Positions 5,204-5,871 of a stretch of 5,871 bases of DNA are shown piece by piece; the stretch's first letter is position 1, and each line of letters opens with the position of its first letter. Made by a program: the position numbers and the translations under genes. The DNA is from Bacteroidota bacterium (lineage in GTDB: Bacteria; Bacteroidota; Bacteroidia; Chitinophagales; UBA2359): NCBI GenBank assembly GCA_020631675.1, contig JAHDGT010000309.1:1-5871 (forward strand). The letters run 5' to 3'. The notes below the pieces were generated by a model. That model was not told the DNA's origin and did not search any database. It saw only the letters and a list, made by a program, of their open reading frames with translations.

Positions 5204-5871
5204 ATGAAGAAGTTTTATTTACTCCCTTTACTTCTGTTATTCGTTTCCTTCTCGGCCTTCGCCCAGCGAACCGTATCCGGAACAGTATCAGATGTAGCGA
5301 CCGGCGAGACCCTGGTTGGGGTGAACGTCTCGGTCATGGGTACACAAATCGGTGCGACCACCGATATTGATGGTACATACAGCATAGATGTACCCGATGA
5401 TGCTAAAGTCCTTAAATTCTCTTTCGTAGGTTACGAAAGCCAAGTAGTGACTTTAGAAGCCAACCAAAACACAGTAGATGCCTTCCTAGCAGGCGGTATC
5501 GGCCTTGACGAGGTAGTAGTAACCGCCTTAGGTATTACCCGTGAAGAAAAGTCTCTAGTCTACTCCACACAAGAGGTAGCAGGGGATGATATGAATAAAG
5601 CCAGAGAAGCCAACTTTGTGAACTCTTTACAAGGTAAAGTAGCTGGTGTACAGATCAACGGTGGTAATAATACCATGGGAGGGTCTTCAAGAATATTAAT
5701 ACGTGGTGTATCATCTCTTGCAGGACAAAATCAACCCTTATTTGTTGTTGACGGTATACCAATGGATAACTCCAATTTTACAGATTCTGACCAGGTACGT
5801 GGTGGTGGTGGATTCGACTACGGAAATGCGATCCAAGACATCAATCCAGATGATATAGAATCTGTAAATGT
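5204..5871 (+). CDS. SusC/RagA-type TonB-dependent outer membrane receptor (N-terminal part)
   Basis: Only the first 222 residues are in the window; the frame is open at the right edge, and full-length members have about 1000 residues. Residues 1-20 are a signal peptide (MKKFYLLPLLLLF, AFA before Q21). Residues 22-97 form a carboxypeptidase-regulatory-like beta-sandwich domain (TVSGTVSD, GETLVGVNVSV, GATTDIDGTYSI, LKFSFVGYES). LDEVVVTALG (101-110) is the TonB-box-like segment typical of SusC/RagA proteins. The plug domain follows, with LQGKVAGVQI (142-151), RILIRGVSSL (163-172), PLFVVDGIPMD (178-188) and INPDDIESVN (213-222). The family imports oligosaccharides, peptides or other large ligands across the outer membrane using TonB energy, normally with a SusD lipoprotein encoded just downstream. 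The substrate cannot be told from this part. ATG 5204 is chosen because it starts the signal peptide directly. Confidence 0.95.
   Translation, partial: MKKFYLLPLLLLFVSFSAFAQRTVSGTVSDVATGETLVGVNVSVMGTQIGATTDIDGTYSIDVPDDAKVLKFSFVGYESQVVTLEANQNTVDAFLAGGIGLDEVVVTALGITREEKSLVYSTQEVAGDDMNKAREANFVNSLQGKVAGVQINGGNNTMGGSSRILIRGVSSLAGQNQPLFVVDGIPMDNSNFTDSDQVRGGGGFDYGNAIQDINPDDIESVN

Overview
The window most likely comes from a member of the Bacteroidota. Three signs point there: a secreted protein ending in a type IX secretion (T9SS) type A sorting domain, the start of a SusC/RagA-type TonB-dependent receptor, and -7 promoter-like elements of the Bacteroidota form TAnnTTTG with no clear Shine-Dalgarno sequences. 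A saprospira-like or other environmental lineage is possible, but the sequence alone does not settle this.

Layout, left to right. (1) 19-1575 (+): a 518-residue T9SS-secreted surface or extracellular protein with an internally duplicated N-terminal module. (2) 1619-1655: a strong bidirectional terminator between convergent genes. (3) 1743-2159 (-): a BrxA/BrxB-family bacilliredoxin with the CGC active site. (4) 2160-2364: a divergent intergenic region with a good -7 element (2323-2330) for the next gene. (5) 2365-3681 (+): adenosylhomocysteinase (ahcY), followed by an intrinsic terminator at 3708-3741. (6) 3742-4235: about 490 bp without a gene, holding a heptamer array, a cluster of stable hairpins that looks like a dispersed intergenic repeat unit, and an AT-rich leader for the next gene. 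(7) 4236-4973 (+): pyridoxine 5'-phosphate synthase (pdxJ), whose stop codon lies inside a perfect 15-bp inverted repeat. (8) 4974-5203: a leader region with three further inverted repeats. (9) 5204-5871 (+): the N-terminal 222 residues of a SusC/RagA receptor that runs off the window.

The genes look like separate transcription units, because terminators or long structured gaps divide them. AhcY (methyl cycle), PdxJ (vitamin B6) and bacilliredoxin (thiol redox) are metabolically adjacent in a loose sense, but nothing here shows co-regulation. The two exported proteins fit the usual Bacteroidota outer-surface repertoire.

I found no convincing new biological system. The items most worth a second look are the structured intergenic element at 3751-3971, the inverted repeat that takes in the pdxJ stop codon, and the hairpin upstream of the SusC gene whose loop repeats the gene's own start sequence.
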